Shown in pieces: positions 52,332 to 60,390 of a stretch of 64,000 bases of DNA. Under the pieces are notes generated by a model, which worked only from the letters and a program-made list of their open reading frames with translations, did not search any database and was not told where the DNA came from. Origin of the DNA: Rhizobium mongolense USDA 1844 (GTDB taxonomy: Bacteria > Pseudomonadota > Alphaproteobacteria > Rhizobiales > Rhizobiaceae); contig NZ_ATTQ01000010.1 of NCBI RefSeq assembly GCF_000419765.1, positions 154 through 64,153 on the forward strand, given 5' to 3'. Made by a program: the position numbers and the translations under genes. The stretch's first letter is position 1. Each line of letters opens with the position of its first letter.

Positions 52332-52511
52332 AAACTTCCTCCCTTCGTTTTTCTATGGGGCAGAACCTGCCCTACGCGGGATGCATGACCACTCATGACA
52401 TCTGTTCCGGCAATGTCGTCTGCCGGCGCCTTGGTATCCTTTGAATTTTAGTCTCGCCTCACATGCTTGTCAAAAAAAGAAACATTCCGTGAGCACAGCC
52501 TGTGGACAGCC

Positions 52512-53066
52512 TCATTGCACGCTTCGAAGGCCGATGCCGAACGCAATCATCGTCCATCCCTGCAAAATGAGATCGACCGCGAGGAAAAGACCGAGGACCC
52601 AGAGACTGTTCACCGGCCAGCCGAGCGCGATGATAAAGCCTGCGAGCGCGGTAACCACGCCGCTTGCGACAATCCAGCCCCAGCCCTTGAGCGGCTTCAT
52701 GCGGCGGCCGATAAAGACGCGGAAGACGCCGGCGACAAGCAGAGCGACAGCGAGAAAGAGCGTCAGAGCAGCGGAGGTAAGGATCGGATTGATGAAGGCG
52801 AATATGCCTGCGAGCACGTAAAGTACACCGCTCAGCGCCCAGAAGAGAATGTGCTCCCAGCCGCGCACCTGAAAGGCGTGGATGAGATAGACGATCCCGC
52901 CGAAGACCATCAGCATTCCCACGGAATAGACCGACACCACGGTGGCGAGAAGCAGATTTCCGACCGCGATCAGGCCGCAGATCAACAGCAGCATGCCGAG
53001 ACCCACGAACCATATCCATTTCGACTGTAGGGCCGAGGACGGCGCCCCATCGAAGACGTTAGCCAT
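52512..53066 (-). CDS. HdeD-family membrane protein (DUF308)
   Basis: The 184-residue product has about six hydrophobic helices in three pairs (WIWFVGLGMLLLICGLIAVG; VSVYSVGMLMVFGGIVYL; AALTLFLAVALLVAGVFRVF), as in HdeD of the acid-resistance island. It is divergent from betI. A link with osmotic stress is suggested only by position. Confidence 0.88.
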   Translation of the reverse strand: MANVFDGAPSSALQSKWIWFVGLGMLLLICGLIAVGNLLLATVVSVYSVGMLMVFGGIVYLIHAFQVRGWEHILFWALSGVLYVLAGIFAFINPILTSAALTLFLAVALLVAGVFRVFIGRRMKPLKGWGWIVASGVVTALAGFIIALGWPVNSLWVLGLFLAVDLILQGWTMIAFGIGLRSVQ

Positions 53067-53153
53067 GACACACCTCCTGATAGCTGTTGATATGCTGCAG
53101 AATCGCGTGTCGGAAAGGGTTAAGGCTTCTCAAACTCCGCCAAAAGATTTTTG

Positions 53154-53173
53154 TTGATTGATCAGTCAATCAA
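53154..53173. promoter_or_regulatory. BetI operator
   Basis: TTGATTGA-TCAG-TCAATCAA lies 36 nt before the betI start. It is nearly symmetric and matches the TTGATTG/CAATCAA form of BetI boxes. Choline should relieve repression. Confidence 0.8.
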
Positions 53174-53208
53174 AATTAATATGCGCTGAATTGCCGGAGC
53201 TGACCCTC

Positions 53209-53793
53209 ATGCCGAAAATCGGAATGGAACCTCTACGCCGAAAGGCGCTCGTCGACGCTGCGCTGCGCGCAATCGCGGATCACGGCTCGCTGAGCGTGAC
53301 CATGTCCGATATCGCCCGCCAGGCCGGCGTCTCTCCTGCCCTTGCCCACCACTATTTCGGCAGCAAGGAGCAACTGCTGGTCGAGACGGTCCGTTCGCTG
53401 CTTAGGCAGTTGCGTGACGACACCGTGACAGCGCTGAAGGCCGCCAGGACACCGCGCGAAAAGCTCTCTGTCGTCATCCGCGTCAGCTTCCAGGCCGATC
53501 AGTTCGCGCCGGAAACGATCGCCGCATGGCTCGCCTTCTATGCCGAGGCGCAGCGCTCGGAAGAGACGCGCCGTTTCCTCGTCATCTATGCCCGCCGGCT
53601 GCGTTCGAACCTGCTGGCCAACCTCAAGAGACTTTGCCCGCCGGATGCCGCAGGACGCATCGCCGAAGGCGCTGCTGCGATGATCGACGGGCTCTATATC
53701 CGCCAAAGTCTGAAATCGGCGCCGATCAACATCGAGGCTTCGATCGGGCTGACGGAGGATTATGTGACGATGCAATTAAGGGGGATCGAATGA
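53209..53793 (+). CDS. betI: Choline-responsive repressor BetI (TetR family)
   Basis: The 194-residue TetR protein starts MPKIGMEPLRRKALVDAALR; its helix-turn-helix is VTMSDIARQAGVSPALAHHYFGSKEQL. The C-terminal half (FAPETIAAWLAFYAEAQRSE, GLYIRQSL) is typical of BetI. ATG 53209 follows GGAG. It heads betI-betB-betA. Confidence 0.95.
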   Translation: MPKIGMEPLRRKALVDAALRAIADHGSLSVTMSDIARQAGVSPALAHHYFGSKEQLLVETVRSLLRQLRDDTVTALKAARTPREKLSVVIRVSFQADQFAPETIAAWLAFYAEAQRSEETRRFLVIYARRLRSNLLANLKRLCPPDAAGRIAEGAAAMIDGLYIRQSLKSAPINIEASIGLTEDYVTMQLRGIE

Positions 53794-53857
53794 GGCTAAC
53801 CGCACAGGAATGAGGAGCTTTATTTTTGCCCTGTCGGACAAAGCAAAGGATTGAATT

Positions 53858-55321
53858 ATGAAAGCCCAGCCGAAAGCGTCGCACTTCATCGACGGCGAAT
53901 ATGTCGAGGACGAAGCGGGCAGCGTCATCGAAAGCGTCTATCCCGCAACCGGCGAAGTGATCGCGCGGCTGCATGCGGCAACGCCTGCCATCGTCGAGAA
54001 AGCGATCGCGGCTGCCAAGCGCGCGCAGCCGGAATGGGCGGCGATGAGCCCGACGGCCCGCGGCCGCATCCTGAAGCGCGCCGCCGAGATCATGCGCGAG
54101 CGCAATCGCGAGCTTTCAGAGCTCGAAACGCTCGATACGGGCAAGCCGATCCAGGAAACGATCGTCGCCGATCCGACGTCCGGCGCCGACAGCTTCGAGT
54201 TCTTCGGCGGCGTCGCGGCAGCCGGCCTCAACGGCTCCTATATCCCGCTCGGCGGCGATTTCGCTTATACGAAGCGCGTGCCGCTCGGCGTCTGCGTCGG
54301 CATCGGCGCCTGGAACTATCCGCAGCAGATCGCCTGCTGGAAAGGGGCGCCGGCGCTGATCGCCGGCAATGCGATGGTTTTCAAGCCTTCGGAAAACACG
54401 CCGCTCGGCGCGCTGAAGATTGCCGAAATCCTGCACGAAGCAGGCCTGCCGAAGGGCCTTTACAATGTGATCCAGGGAGACCGCGACACCGGCCCGCTGC
54501 TCGTCAACCATAAGGACGTGGCAAAGGTGTCGCTCACCGGCTCGGTGCCGACCGGCCGCAAGGTCGCCGCCTCCGCGGCAGGCCAGCTCAAACATGTGAC
54601 GATGGAGCTCGGCGGCAAGTCGCCGCTGATCGTTTTCGACGATGCCGATGTCGACAGCGCAATCGGCGGCGCCATGCTCGGCAACTTCTATTCGACGGGC
54701 CAGGTCTGCTCGAACGGCACCCGCGTCTTTGTGCATCGGAAGATCAAGGGCGAGTTCCTGAAGCGGCTGAAGGCCCGCACCGAGGCGATCCTGATCGGCG
54801 ACCCGATGGACGAGGCGACGCAGCTCGGCCCGATGGTTTCCTTCGACCAGCGACAGAAGGTCTTGAGCTACATCGACAAGGGCAAGGCCGAGGGTGCGAC
54901 ACTCGTCACCGGCGGCGGCATTCCGAACAATGTTTCCGGCGAAGGCTATTACGTCCAGCCGACCGTGTTTGCCGACGTGACCGACGGCATGACCATTGCC
55001 CGCGAGGAGATCTTCGGGCCGGTGATGTGCGTGCTTGATTTCGACGACGAAGCCGAGGTCATCGAACGTGCGAACGCCACCGAATTCGGCCTTTCGGGTG
55101 GCGTCTTCACCACCGATCTGACGCGCGCCCACCGCGTCGCCGACCAGCTCGAGGCGGGCACGCTCTGGATCAACACCTACAATCTCTGCCCGGTCGAAAT
55201 TCCCTTCGGCGGCTCGAAGCAATCCGGTTTCGGGCGCGAGAACTCGCTTGCGGCGCTGGAGCATTATTCGGAGTTGAAAACGGTTTACGTGGGCATGGGG
55301 CCGGTGGCGGCGCCTTATTGA
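53858..55321 (+). CDS. betB: Betaine aldehyde dehydrogenase
   Basis: The 487-residue ALDH oxidises betaine aldehyde to glycine betaine, an osmoprotectant. Catalytic residues are in VTMELGGKSPLIVFDDAD (Glu) and STGQVCSNGTRVFV (Cys), with NAD site SLTGSVPTGRKVA. Length matches the family. It follows betI by 64 nt, with a hairpin before betA. Confidence 0.96.
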   Translation: MKAQPKASHFIDGEYVEDEAGSVIESVYPATGEVIARLHAATPAIVEKAIAAAKRAQPEWAAMSPTARGRILKRAAEIMRERNRELSELETLDTGKPIQETIVADPTSGADSFEFFGGVAAAGLNGSYIPLGGDFAYTKRVPLGVCVGIGAWNYPQQIACWKGAPALIAGNAMVFKPSENTPLGALKIAEILHEAGLPKGLYNVIQGDRDTGPLLVNHKDVAKVSLTGSVPTGRKVAASAAGQLKHVTMELGGKSPLIVFDDADVDSAIGGAMLGNFYSTGQVCSNGTRVFVHRKIKGEFLKRLKARTEAILIGDPMDEATQLGPMVSFDQRQKVLSYIDKGKAEGATLVTGGGIPNNVSGEGYYVQPTVFADVTDGMTIAREEIFGPVMCVLDFDDEAEVIERANATEFGLSGGVFTTDLTRAHRVADQLEAGTLWINTYNLCPVEIPFGGSKQSGFGRENSLAALEHYSELKTVYVGMGPVAAPY

Positions 55322-55333
55322 GAAAAGGCCAAG

Positions 55334-55354
55334 CCCTCCCGCTTGTGGGGAGGG
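55334..55354 (+). repeat. Hairpin repeat between betB and betA
   Basis: CCCTCCC-gcttgtg-GGGAGGG, flanked by GGCC on each side. It resembles the ends of the repeat at 31738-31889. It may reduce or stabilise betA relative to betB. Confidence 0.55.
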
Positions 55355-55382
55355 GAAGGCCAACACATACTGAGTGTACATC

Positions 55383-57032
55383 ATGCAAGCAGACTTCGTC
55401 ATCATAGGCTCCGGCTCGGCAGGGTCGGCCCTCGCCTATCGTCTCTCGGAAGACGGCAGAAACAGTGTGATCGTCATCGAGGCGGGCGGCAGCGACTTCG
55501 GGCCGTTCATCCAGATGCCGGCAGCCCTTGCGTGGCCGATGAGCATGAGGCGCTACAACTGGGGCTACCTCTCCGAACCCGAACCGAACCTCAACGGCCG
55601 GCGCATCACCGCGCCGCGCGGCAAGGTGATCGGCGGATCCTCCTCGATCAACGGCATGGTCTATGTGCGCGGCCATGCCGAGGACTACAACCGTTGGGAA
55701 GAGCTCGGCGCCAGCGGCTGGTCCTATGCGGACGTGCTGCCCTACTTCAAGCGCATGGAGCATTCGCACGGCGGCGAGGAAGGCTGGCGCGGCACCGACG
55801 GCCCGCTGCATGTGCAACGCGGCGACTTTCGCAACCCGCTGTTCCATGCATTCATCGAAGCCGGCAAGCAGGCGGGTTTCGAGGCGACGGACGACTACAA
55901 CGGCTCGAAGCAGGAAGGATTCGGGCTGATGGAGCAGACCATCTTCCGCGGCCGTCGCTGGTCTGCGGCGAGCGCCTATCTGAAGCCGGCGCTGAGGCGG
56001 CCGAATGTCGACATCGCCTACGGCCTGGCGCGCAGGATCGTTATCGAGAACGGCCGCGCGACCGGCGTCGAGATCGAGCGCCGCGGCAAGGTCGAAATCA
56101 TCAAGGCGAACCGCGAGGTGATCGTTTCCGCCTCATCCTTCAACTCGCCGAAGCTCTTGATGCTTTCCGGTATCGGCCCTGGCGCTCATTTGCAGGAGCA
56201 CGGCATCGAGGTGAAGGCCGACCGGCCAGGCGTCGGCGCCAACCTGCAGGACCATATGGAATTCTATTTCCAGCAGGTCAGCACCAAGCCGGTTTCGCTC
56301 TATTCCTGGCTGCCATGGTTCTGGCAGGGCGTGGCGGGCGCGCAATGGATGTTCACGAGATCCGGCCTCGGCACCTCCAACCAGTTCGAAGCCTGCGCCT
56401 TCCTGCGCTCGGCAGCCGGCATCAAGCAGCCGGACATCCAGTATCACTTCCTGCCGGTAGCGATCAGCTATGACGGCAAGGCAGCGGCGAAGAGCCACGG
56501 CTTTCAGGTGCACGTCGGCTACAATCTCTCGAAGTCGCGCGGGTCCGTCACCCTGCGCTCGCCCGATCCGAAGGCCGACCCCGTCATCCGCTTCAACTAT
56601 ATGAGTCATCCGGATGACTGGGAGAAATTCCGCCACTGTGTGCGCCTCACCCGCGAGATCTTCGGCCAGCAGGCTTTCGACCCCTATCGCGGGCCGGAAA
56701 TCCAGCCGGGCGAGAAGGTGCAGACGGACGACGAGATCGACGGCTTCTTGCGCGAGCATCTGGAAAGCGCCTACCACCCCTGCGGCACCTGTAAGCTGGG
56801 CGCTAAGAACGACCCGATGGCGGTGATCGACCCGGAGACGCGCGTCATCGGGGTCGACGGCCTGCGCGTTGCCGACTCGTCGATCTTCCCACACATCACC
56901 TACGGCAACCTCAACGGCCCCTCGATCATGACCGGCGAGAAGGCGGCGGACCATATCCTCGGCAAGCAGCCGCTGCCGCGCTCGAACCAGGAGCCCTGGG
57001 TCAATCCGCGCTGGGCACTGAGCGACCGGTAA
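55383..57032 (+). CDS. betA: Choline dehydrogenase (GMC oxidoreductase)
   Basis: The 549-residue FAD enzyme oxidises choline to betaine aldehyde. FAD motif GSGSAGSALAYRLSE is near the start; GMC signature GGSSSINGMVYVRGHAEDY and catalytic His in SAYHPCGTCKLG follow; the end has YGNLNGPSIMTGEKAAD. ATG 55383 is chosen over the GTG at 55374. The choline sulfatase gene betC, often between betI and betB in rhizobia, is missing. Confidence 0.96.
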   Translation: MQADFVIIGSGSAGSALAYRLSEDGRNSVIVIEAGGSDFGPFIQMPAALAWPMSMRRYNWGYLSEPEPNLNGRRITAPRGKVIGGSSSINGMVYVRGHAEDYNRWEELGASGWSYADVLPYFKRMEHSHGGEEGWRGTDGPLHVQRGDFRNPLFHAFIEAGKQAGFEATDDYNGSKQEGFGLMEQTIFRGRRWSAASAYLKPALRRPNVDIAYGLARRIVIENGRATGVEIERRGKVEIIKANREVIVSASSFNSPKLLMLSGIGPGAHLQEHGIEVKADRPGVGANLQDHMEFYFQQVSTKPVSLYSWLPWFWQGVAGAQWMFTRSGLGTSNQFEACAFLRSAAGIKQPDIQYHFLPVAISYDGKAAAKSHGFQVHVGYNLSKSRGSVTLRSPDPKADPVIRFNYMSHPDDWEKFRHCVRLTREIFGQQAFDPYRGPEIQPGEKVQTDDEIDGFLREHLESAYHPCGTCKLGAKNDPMAVIDPETRVIGVDGLRVADSSIFPHITYGNLNGPSIMTGEKAADHILGKQPLPRSNQEPWVNPRWALSDR

Positions 57033-57130
57033 TCAGAGCTGGTAGGGCAGACGAATGCCCAGCAGTGTCCTGGGGGGTTGTTCGCGCCTATTGCCGATAT
57101 CAAGCGACTGGATATCCGCAGTTGCCCGAT

Positions 57131-57173
57131 GGTGCACCTGGCAGGTTCATGTGATGGAGCTGCCAGATGCACC
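57131..57173. terminator. Long hairpin downstream of betA
   Basis: GGTGCA-C-CTGGCAG pairs with CTGCCAG-A-TGCACC, 13 pairs with one mismatch, around a 15-nt loop. It lies about 100 nt past betA and lacks a T run. It probably ends the bet transcript or belongs to a repeat. Confidence 0.4.
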
Positions 57174-57258
57174 GCGCTCGGCTATTTTCATGATCGAACG
57201 CAATAACTTCAAAAGCAGAAACAGCTTGGGTATCCGCAACCTCGGCCTTCGCACAAGT

Positions 57259-57581
57259 TCAGTGATCGTCTTCCTTGCGTTGGTGGCGCACGGCGAGCAC
57301 CGTCACGACTTGATCGCCCTCTATCTCGAACAGGACGAGGTAGTAGCGGCAGAGCGGATGGAACGACCAGTTCCCTCAGAAATGAATTACCACCGACCGC
57401 TTTGCGGCAGCAGAAGGGAAATTCCTCGAGCAGTTTTATTGGCCGTTGGATAGCCAAAAAGGATCTCTGCAGCATCGATATCCCGAGCAACGAGATAGTC
57501 GTAGTGCTGGTCGATACCTTCCAAAGCGTCGTCCGTATAACGGACCTCGTATTCATCTTTCTCTTGCAGCTTTGGCTGCAT
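57259..57581 (-). pseudogene. Decayed ParE/RelE-type toxin gene
   Basis: Three frames carry consecutive ParE-like pieces: YEVRYTDDALEGIDQHYDYL from 57581, then KLLEEFPFCCRKAVGGNSFLRE, then RYYLVLFEIEGDQVVTVLAV and RHQRKEDDH to the stop at 57259. Two frameshifts, near 57445-57460 and 57350-57370, break the gene. The antitoxin upstream is intact and overlaps the start by 29 nt. Decay of the toxin first is usual for TA loci losing selection. Confidence 0.8.
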
Positions 57582-57825
57582 CGAGTTTCGCTCTAATCAT
57601 TCCGAGCACCTCCTCGGAAGAATGATCGGGTGCGGTCCATCCAGCTTCGTCTCGTGAAGCGAGACCGCGAGCGATAACTTCCATCTTCGTCTTGCGAAGG
57701 TCGATCTGGCGCCGCACGGCTCTTTCGAGGAAGGCGGAAAGCGTTTCCTCTACCTCCAGCACGCTTTCGGCGGCAGCGCGCAGCTCGGGATCGAAGCGAA
57801 GCGACGGAAGGGACGCGGTTTTCAT
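57553..57825 (-). CDS. Antitoxin of the decayed ParE pair (YlcI/YnfO-like)
   Basis: The 90-residue protein starts MKTASLPSLRFDPELRAAAE and continues with EETLSAFLERAVRRQIDLRK, the pattern of YlcI/YnfO-type ribbon-helix-helix antitoxins. ATG 57825 is preferred because this is the family start; the frame extends upstream to 57882. It is intact though its toxin is broken. Confidence 0.78.
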   Translation of the reverse strand: MKTASLPSLRFDPELRAAAESVLEVEETLSAFLERAVRRQIDLRKTKMEVIARGLASRDEAGWTAPDHSSEEVLGMIRAKLDAAKAARER

Positions 57826-57883
57826 GGGACGGCATGCGTTGCAATTGCGATGCAATTTGTCCGTCTTTTTTGACGTTCTCAAA

Positions 57884-58249
57884 TCAACGCAGATATGGGA
57901 CGCGGATTCCAGGATTATCCCCCGGAAAGTCCTTGGTGTTGCGCGTCACCAGGAGCAACGCATGCGTATCGGCGGTCGACCAGATTATCGCGTCCGGCAA
58001 TTTGATCCGGTGGCGCTGTCTTAAGCGAACAGCGCCTTCCGCTATCGCATTATCAACCGCGATGATCCGGAAGTTATTCAAGAAGCTTCGCGTCGCTGCT
58101 TCGACGTCGGGATTAGCGCCAATCAACACCTCCATCCAAGTGATGATGCTGATGGCACGGCGTCCATAGCGGTCAAGCTCGTCGCGGGCTTCCGGTATGG
58201 CGTTGAGATAGTCGATAAGGATGTTCGTATCGAAGAGTGCTGTTACCAT
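57884..58249 (-). CDS. vapC: VapC-type PIN-domain toxin
   Basis: The 121-residue product is a PIN ribonuclease. Acidic active-site residues are in LFDTNILIDYL (D7), ITWMEVLIG (E), LPDAIIWSTA (D) and TRNTKDFPG (D). It probably cuts tRNA or rRNA when free. It overlaps vapB by 7 nt, a normal coupling. No frameshift seen. Confidence 0.92.
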   Translation of the reverse strand: MVTALFDTNILIDYLNAIPEARDELDRYGRRAISIITWMEVLIGANPDVEAATRSFLNNFRIIAVDNAIAEGAVRLRQRHRIKLPDAIIWSTADTHALLLVTRNTKDFPGDNPGIRVPYLR

Positions 58250-58458
58250 TCGCTTCGAACTTTATCCTGGTATTCGAGCCCATCGATCTTTCTATTACCC
58301 CAGAGCCCGAAAGCTTCTGCCTCTTTTGTCCGATCATGACGGTCCAGAAAATCGTTGACTGCTTTGCGGATGAGCGAGGCGCGGGAAACCTTCTCGCTCT
58401 TCGCAATCTTATCCAGCGCCTTCAATTCGGATTCGACGATATCGACCAGGATACGCAT
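58243..58458 (-). CDS. vapB: VapB-type ribbon-helix-helix antitoxin
   Basis: The 71-residue product starts MRILVDIVESELKALDKIAK, with SRASLIRKAVNDFLDRHD as the ribbon-helix-helix and an acidic C-terminal toxin-binding part (LWGNRKIDGLEYQDKVRSEW). Start follows AAAGGAGCGTT. It should bind the AT palindrome just upstream. Confidence 0.9.
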   Translation of the reverse strand: MRILVDIVESELKALDKIAKSEKVSRASLIRKAVNDFLDRHDRTKEAEAFGLWGNRKIDGLEYQDKVRSEW

Positions 58459-58474
58459 AACGCTCCTTTATATA

Positions 58475-58496
58475 TGATATATATACATATATATCA
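58475..58496. promoter_or_regulatory. AT-rich palindromic operator of vapBC
   Basis: TGATATATAT-AC-ATATATATCA has perfect 10-nt arms and lies 17 nt upstream of vapB. It contrasts sharply with the GC-rich surroundings and probably overlaps the -10 region. Confidence 0.8.
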
Positions 58497-58510
58497 CCTT
58501 ATGCACGCAA

Positions 58511-58993
58511 TCAAGACTGTATGAAACCGATCCACCGCCCGGCGATGAGAGCAGTAATCCATACCGCCGCCGAAACCATGGCTGCAATGCGCAAGCTCGC
58601 TGTAACGACCACTCCGGCAATCGCCTTTCGCCAGCTGTCCCTGGCATGCACGATGGCGGCATTGGCAACGCCCACGGCCAGCAATCCGATCTTTGCCAAA
58701 AATGCTGGGTTTCCGGCATATTCCATCGGCCGGACGCTGAAGAGGCAGAAGCCTGTGACGATCGCCGCCGTCAAACCGATTGCCGCTGCGCGCGACAGGA
58801 ATGGTCCGACCACCGAAAGCGGGACCAACGGAAAGAAGCCCATCAACCTGAGATCGAGCGGCAGGATGGCACCGAGCAGCAAACCGATGGACAGGATATG
58901 CGAAGCGTTAACGAACATGTAAAGCAGCGCTGAACGCCGCAACCCGGCGGCGAGCGGCGTTGCGGCAAGCCATTCCAGAAGTTCGATCGCCAT
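58511..58993 (-). CDS. Membrane protein (DUF6644-like)
   Basis: The 160-residue product has four or five helices (LLYMFVNASHILSIGLLLGA; AAIGLTAAIVTGFCLFSV; IGLLAVGVANAAIVHARD; VWITALIAGRWIGF). A His in NASHIL and another in VHARD could bind metal or haem. It follows a DUF6152 gene by 4 nt, a pairing often seen. Function unknown. Confidence 0.7.
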   Translation of the reverse strand: MAIELLEWLAATPLAAGLRRSALLYMFVNASHILSIGLLLGAILPLDLRLMGFFPLVPLSVVGPFLSRAAAIGLTAAIVTGFCLFSVRPMEYAGNPAFLAKIGLLAVGVANAAIVHARDSWRKAIAGVVVTASLRIAAMVSAAVWITALIAGRWIGFIQS

Positions 58994-58997
58994 GCGG

Positions 58998-59384
58998 TCA
59001 ATTCGTCTGGATTCGATCGGGATAGATATCGTAGCGCTTCTCGCCGACCGTAATTCGCACGGCCTTCATGCGCTTTTCATTCCGATCCAGCGAACGGTTT
59101 CCGATCGCAACGATCGGATCGCCGTTCTTCGCCGAGCCCTCGACGAAGCCGGAGCGCTCCGTCTGGCGCGGATTGCCGAGTTCGACGCGCCACACGCCGT
59201 CATCGGCGGTCGCAACGTCAAGCGCGGGATGCGGGCCGCCCATGGAAATCTTCTGGATCGTCCCCCTCAACTCCATCTGCTCGGCCTCAGCCCATGACCA
59301 GCCGTGATGCGCCGCAGCGCCGGTCGCGAAAGCTGCTGCGAGGGCCGCGCTCAAGACGATCTGCTTTGTGGATAAGACACGCAT
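58998..59384 (-). CDS. Exported DUF6152-like protein
   Basis: The 128-residue product starts with a signal peptide (MRVLSTKQIVLSAALAAAFATGAAA), then AHHGWSW, the hallmark of DUF6152 proteins, and a small beta domain (MELRGTIQKISMGGPHPALD). His-His after cleavage may bind copper or another metal. ATG 59384 follows AGGGAGAACTG. Forms an operon with the DUF6644-like gene. Confidence 0.75.
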   Translation of the reverse strand: MRVLSTKQIVLSAALAAAFATGAAAHHGWSWAEAEQMELRGTIQKISMGGPHPALDVATADDGVWRVELGNPRQTERSGFVEGSAKNGDPIVAIGNRSLDRNEKRMKAVRITVGEKRYDIYPDRIQTN

Positions 59385-59521
59385 TTCAGTTCTCCCTGCC
59401 CTTTTCCGAACAGGTCCGAATTGGCGCATGCCGGCGGCTTTGAAAGGCTTTTCACCAAATCTTGAAGCAGGGAGATGATTTCGCGAACTACGACAGCCCA
59501 TGGAAAGGCATGAAGCCGCCG

Positions 59522-59968
59522 TCAGGCGAGAAGGCGGGTGACCTCTGCGCCTTTTGCCGGCGCGACCGCGTCGGCGATCGTCGTCGAGAACAGCACCTTG
59601 CGCGTTGCATCCGCTACTTTGGCGAAGACGCTGCGGATTTTGCAGGTCTGCTCGCCGTCGCAATCGTCGCACTTGCGATAAGCGGTGATCGAAAGGCATG
59701 GAAGCGGCGCGATCGGGCCGTCGACGATGCGCAAAATTTCGCCGAAGGTGATCATGTCGGCGGGCTTCAACAGCAGATAGCCGCCCGCCTTGCCGCGTCG
59801 GCTCGCGACGATGCCCTGATGCTTAAGATCGAGCAGGATCTGCTCGAGGAATTTCTTCGGAATTTTCTGCTGCGCTGCGATGTCCGAAATCATGACGGGC
59901 TCGCCGGCATCGGCTTCCGCCAGTACCGTCAGCGCCCGGAGCGCGTATTTTGCTTTCTGCGTAATCAT
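59522..59968 (-). CDS. Rrf2-family regulator with Fe-S-type cysteines
   Basis: The 148-residue protein has the Rrf2 winged helix (KYALRALTVLAEADAGEPVM, IPKKFLEQILLDLKHQGIVA, RRGKAGGYLLLK) and cysteines C91, C100, C103 and C109 in PLPCLSITAYRKCDDCDGEQTC, suggesting Fe-S binding. The C spacing differs from RirA. It is divergent from cysH; an inverted repeat covers the cysH promoter. Such Rrf2 genes next to cys clusters suggest control of sulfate assimilation, by inference. Confidence 0.88.
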   Translation of the reverse strand: MITQKAKYALRALTVLAEADAGEPVMISDIAAQQKIPKKFLEQILLDLKHQGIVASRRGKAGGYLLLKPADMITFGEILRIVDGPIAPLPCLSITAYRKCDDCDGEQTCKIRSVFAKVADATRKVLFSTTIADAVAPAKGAEVTRLLA

Positions 59969-60390
59969 TTTGGACCGTCACACACACGAGCGATGCGACT
60001 TGCCGCACCACCTCAGAAGCTTACCTATCTCCTATTGCACAGCCAGCATGAACGGAATTTGAACGCGCCTGCGAAAGCCTTGGAAGATAAGCATTTTGGC
60101 CTTGTTTTTCTTGCTCGGCCAACGGACAGAATTCTACGCTGGAATTGCGCTTCCTGCATCTTTTTCGACATCACTTCAGATTTCGAATTGACAGGCAGCG
60201 TGTAACTCTACTAAATTTATAGAGATTAAACCGTCCTCGACGGATTGCAGCCTGACGCGGCTGCTTTTCTGCATTGCAGCGGCTTCGGAGAGATATTTGC
60301 TCCCGTATGCGCCGCTTTCGAAATCCGTTTTTCTGTGCGATCTGCCCTCAAGCTGCGATACTCCGGCCAACATCGAGGACAGGGTTTCCC
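59969..60390. other. Intergenic region between Rrf2 and cysH genes
   Basis: These 422 bases hold the cysH promoter and operator (60188-60224). No coding frame is convincing. The left 150 bases should contain the Rrf2 promoter, which I cannot pinpoint. Confidence 0.6.
60188..60224 (+). promoter_or_regulatory. cysH promoter with overlapping inverted repeat
   Basis: TTGACA (60188-60193) is followed after 17-18 nt by CTAAAT/TAAATT as a -10. The inverted repeat CTCTA-N9-TAGAG (60206-60224) covers the -10. A repressor bound here would block transcription. The divergent Rrf2 protein is the obvious candidate. The transcript would have a leader of about 165 nt. Confidence 0.6.

Noticed and set aside
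57055..57453. 132-codon plus-strand frame after betA
   Set aside because: Lies antisense to the ParE remnant and crosses a hairpin; no support.
59522..59968. Naming the Rrf2 gene rirA
   Set aside because: RirA cysteines have a different spacing and the N-terminal sequence differs; cys context favours another role.
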